DNA from: a virus
Reading direction: 5' to 3' (one strand)
Length of the DNA: 32,142 nucleotides
IMG/VR virus record: IMGVR_UViG_3300031999_000129
Location: 1-32,142 of that record
Shown here: positions 30,616-32,142 of the stretch, one piece after another
How positions within the stretch are numbered: position 1 is the first letter of the stretch
How the letters are laid out: each line of letters opens with the position of its first letter
Position numbers and translations under genes: made by a program
The notes under the pieces: generated by a model
The model's database searches: none
What the model was told of the DNA's origin: nothing
What the model saw: only the letters and a program-made list of their open reading frames with translations

Positions 30616-31815
30616 ATGGATATTTTGCAGATCAAGCAAATTCTAAAGACCGCGTTGTTCACACCCGGCCTCAATGGCCGGTGGGGGCTTCCGATATTGT
30701 TTTGGGGGAAGCCCGGCGTGGGGAAAAGTCGGGTTATCGAAGTGGAAGGCCGCAGGCTTGGGCTGCAGGTCCAGACGTTGATCGCTTCAATTCGGGAGCC
30801 GTCAGATTTTGGGGGTCTTCCGATTCCGAAAATGATTGGGAAGAAGACGTTGGTGGAGTATGCCGCACCGGCTTGGGCGGTCGACCTAGATATTAGCTCG
30901 AACGGACAAGCCATTGTATTCATTGATGAAATTTCCACAGTGAGTCCTCTGATTCAGGCGGCGCTGCTCCGAATGATTCTCGATGGGGCTCTCGGGGATT
31001 ATGTCTTCCCCCCTGGAGTTCGTTTTCTTGCGGCCGCCAATCCGACAGAAGATGCGGCCGGAGGCTGGGACATCGCAGCCCCGTTGGCCAATCGATTTGG
31101 GCATGTCGCGTGGGATGTTCCCTCCAGTGCCGATTGGGTCGATTGGCTTCTCGGGGATGGAGGGAGCTATTCCAACACCGATGTGGGAGTTGATGCAGCG
31201 TCCGCCGAGGAAGCTTTCGTGATGGCTCGATGGGACGACGCGTTTGCGGCGGCGAAGGGCCTGGTAGCCGGGTTCATTCAGGCACGGCCGGACCTGCTGT
31301 TCAAGATGCCAGAGTACGGGTCTGCGGCGCTCTCAAGGGCATGGGCGAGCCCTAGGAGCTGGGAGCTTGCGACTCGTGCGTTGGCGGGTGCTGGTGTGCA
31401 TAGGCTGTCTGGTTCGCTTACAGACGATCTCTTTGCGACCTTTGTGGGGGATGGAATATCTGCAGAATTTTCGACTTTTCGGAATGGATTCACCTTGCCA
31501 AACCCTGCGGATATTTTGGATGGTGTCGTGGCGTTCGAGCATGAGGCCATTCGCCTTGACCGGACGGTTGCAATTTTGGCAGCGTGTCTTGCTGTGGTGG
31601 TTGGCCCACGATGCTACAACCTTGATGCCCGTGTGAATAGGTTGTGGGGCATCTTGGAGGAGTTGCTCGCGCAGGCGGCCGACCTAACCGTTTCCACCGC
31701 ACGCGTGCTGGTTCGGAAACGACTTCATCTGAACGCTGGGGCAGCTGCTGCGAATCCGGTTCTCGTGAAGCTGCAGCCGGTTTTGAAAGCTGCCAATGTT
31801 GGAGTTACCCCGTGA
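30616..31815 (+). CDS. MoxR-type AAA+ ATPase
   Basis: 399 residues from ATG 30616, which has GGGAGG six bases upstream; the longer frame starting at 30379 runs through the divergent promoters and is not used. Walker A at G31-K-P-G-V-G-K-S38, Walker B at V101-F-I-D-E105, sensor 1 at A-A-N142-P-T-E, and an arginine (R160, in L-A-N-R-F) in the arginine-finger region. The spacing and the D-F-G-G-L-P motif (64-69) match MoxR/chelatase-like ATPases. These are chaperone-type motors which usually work with VWA-domain proteins; the VWA-peptidase fusion on the opposite strand is the likely partner. C-terminal half (about 200-399) is a helical lid region. A further gene follows after 28 bases. Confidence 0.9.
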   Translation: MDILQIKQILKTALFTPGLNGRWGLPILFWGKPGVGKSRVIEVEGRRLGLQVQTLIASIREPSDFGGLPIPKMIGKKTLVEYAAPAWAVDLDISSNGQAIVFIDEISTVSPLIQAALLRMILDGALGDYVFPPGVRFLAAANPTEDAAGGWDIAAPLANRFGHVAWDVPSSADWVDWLLGDGGSYSNTDVGVDAASAEEAFVMARWDDAFAAAKGLVAGFIQARPDLLFKMPEYGSAALSRAWASPRSWELATRALAGAGVHRLSGSLTDDLFATFVGDGISAEFSTFRNGFTLPNPADILDGVVAFEHEAIRLDRTVAILAACLAVVVGPRCYNLDARVNRLWGILEELLAQAADLTVSTARVLVRKRLHLNAGAAAANPVLVKLQPVLKAANVGVTP

Positions 31816-31843
31816 GAAGGATGTATAGAGTAGGGAGCTGACA

Positions 31844-32142
31844 ATGAGTATGCCTCGTCCTTACCATGATGGAATGAACGAGTTTGAGTATCTCGTTAAG
31901 AGAATTTGGGACACCCTTCCACAGAAGATAGCGGACGACATAGGCAGATGCATTTCTGTCTTTAGACTTTCTGGGCAAATTGAGCCGTTGACCTCTGGGG
32001 TGAGGATGGATTTTCGTTCTCTGGTTACAGAAAAGGGGGTTACTTCAACCTATAAACTCACTGTAAGTACGAAGTTGTTTGGCGTCGTTGCGGAAATTGA
32101 TTGGCCGGTTCAGGATAGTTTGAATCTAAAGAGAGTGCTGTC
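31844..32142 (+). CDS. Unknown protein, 3' end beyond the window
   Basis: ATG at 31844 with GGGAG about six bases upstream; the frame is open for 99 codons to the window end. The visible part begins M-S-M-P-R-P-Y-H-D-G-M-N-E-F-E and continues with a helix (YLVKRIWDTLPQKIADDI), then beta strands (VRMDFRSLV, STYKLTVSTKLFGVVAEIDW). No family recognised. It is downstream of the MoxR gene by 28 bases in the same direction and so probably in the same transcript; it may be another member of that system or an unrelated middle gene. Confidence 0.7.
   Translation, partial: MSMPRPYHDGMNEFEYLVKRIWDTLPQKIADDIGRCISVFRLSGQIEPLTSGVRMDFRSLVTEKGVTSTYKLTVSTKLFGVVAEIDWPVQDSLNLKRVL

Noticed and set aside
1-32142. 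CRISPR array, tRNA or rRNA genes
   Set aside because: No regularly spaced repeats and no cloverleaf or rRNA-like sequence noticed by eye. A tRNA scan was not possible.

Overview
The window reads as part of the genome of a large, contractile-tailed (myovirus-type) bacteriophage or prophage. From about 0.6 to 25 kb almost every gene is on the + strand, tightly packed and often sharing one or four bases (ATGA, TAATG, TGATG, TAGTG, TTGA junctions). The order is that of a myovirus tail: tape measure, tube-initiator-like protein, LysM protein, gpD/gp27-like hub, gpV/gp5-like spike, gpW/gp25-like wedge, gpJ/gp6-like wedge, gpI-like protein, tail fibre. The gp25-like and J-like genes are the main reason to call the tail contractile. 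I could not identify the host; composition is mixed, with GC-rich core genes and visibly AT-richer stretches, and I found no tRNA or rRNA.

Layout. (1) 34-609, minus: a NUMOD4/HNH homing endonuclease next to the tape-measure gene. (2) 670-6577: tape measure and central hub/spike genes. (3) About 6578-7799: an IS200/IS605-type insertion carrying only tnpB, antisense to the tail operon, with matching imperfect hairpins at both ends. (4) 7800-16475: an accessory block containing three paralogues of one protein (A), two of a second (B) and two of a third (C), arranged A1, then A2-B1-C1, then A3-B2-C2; a three-gene cassette of about 3.4 kb has been tandemly duplicated. (5) 16485-22870: gp25-like, J-like, four unassigned beta-rich or unknown proteins, and a gpI-like protein fused to a large Ig-like N-terminal half. 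(6) 22874-25973: tail fibre with Asp-box repeats, a TIM-barrel-like hydrolase candidate (possible lysin), and a small membrane protein (possible holin), closed by an intrinsic terminator. (7) 25991-28039: a zinc-ribbon protein (minus), a secreted cysteine-rich protein with its own sigma70-like promoter (plus), and a two-gene minus unit of a 67-residue protein coupled to a PD-(D/E)XK nuclease. (8) 28213-32142: a MoxR-type AAA+ ATPase (plus) divergent from a helical protein and a metallopeptidase-VWA fusion (minus), with face-to-face promoters between them, followed by a gene cut by the window end.

The tail genes build the injection machine. The A/B/C block and the fibre are the best candidates for host-surface recognition. 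The MoxR/VWA-protease/helical triad is the least explained functional unit and resembles chelatase-like remodelling pairs. The most interesting signals are the duplicated A-B-C cassette with short blocks of perfect identity, the solitary TnpB inside a structural operon, and the AAA+/VWA-protease triad.
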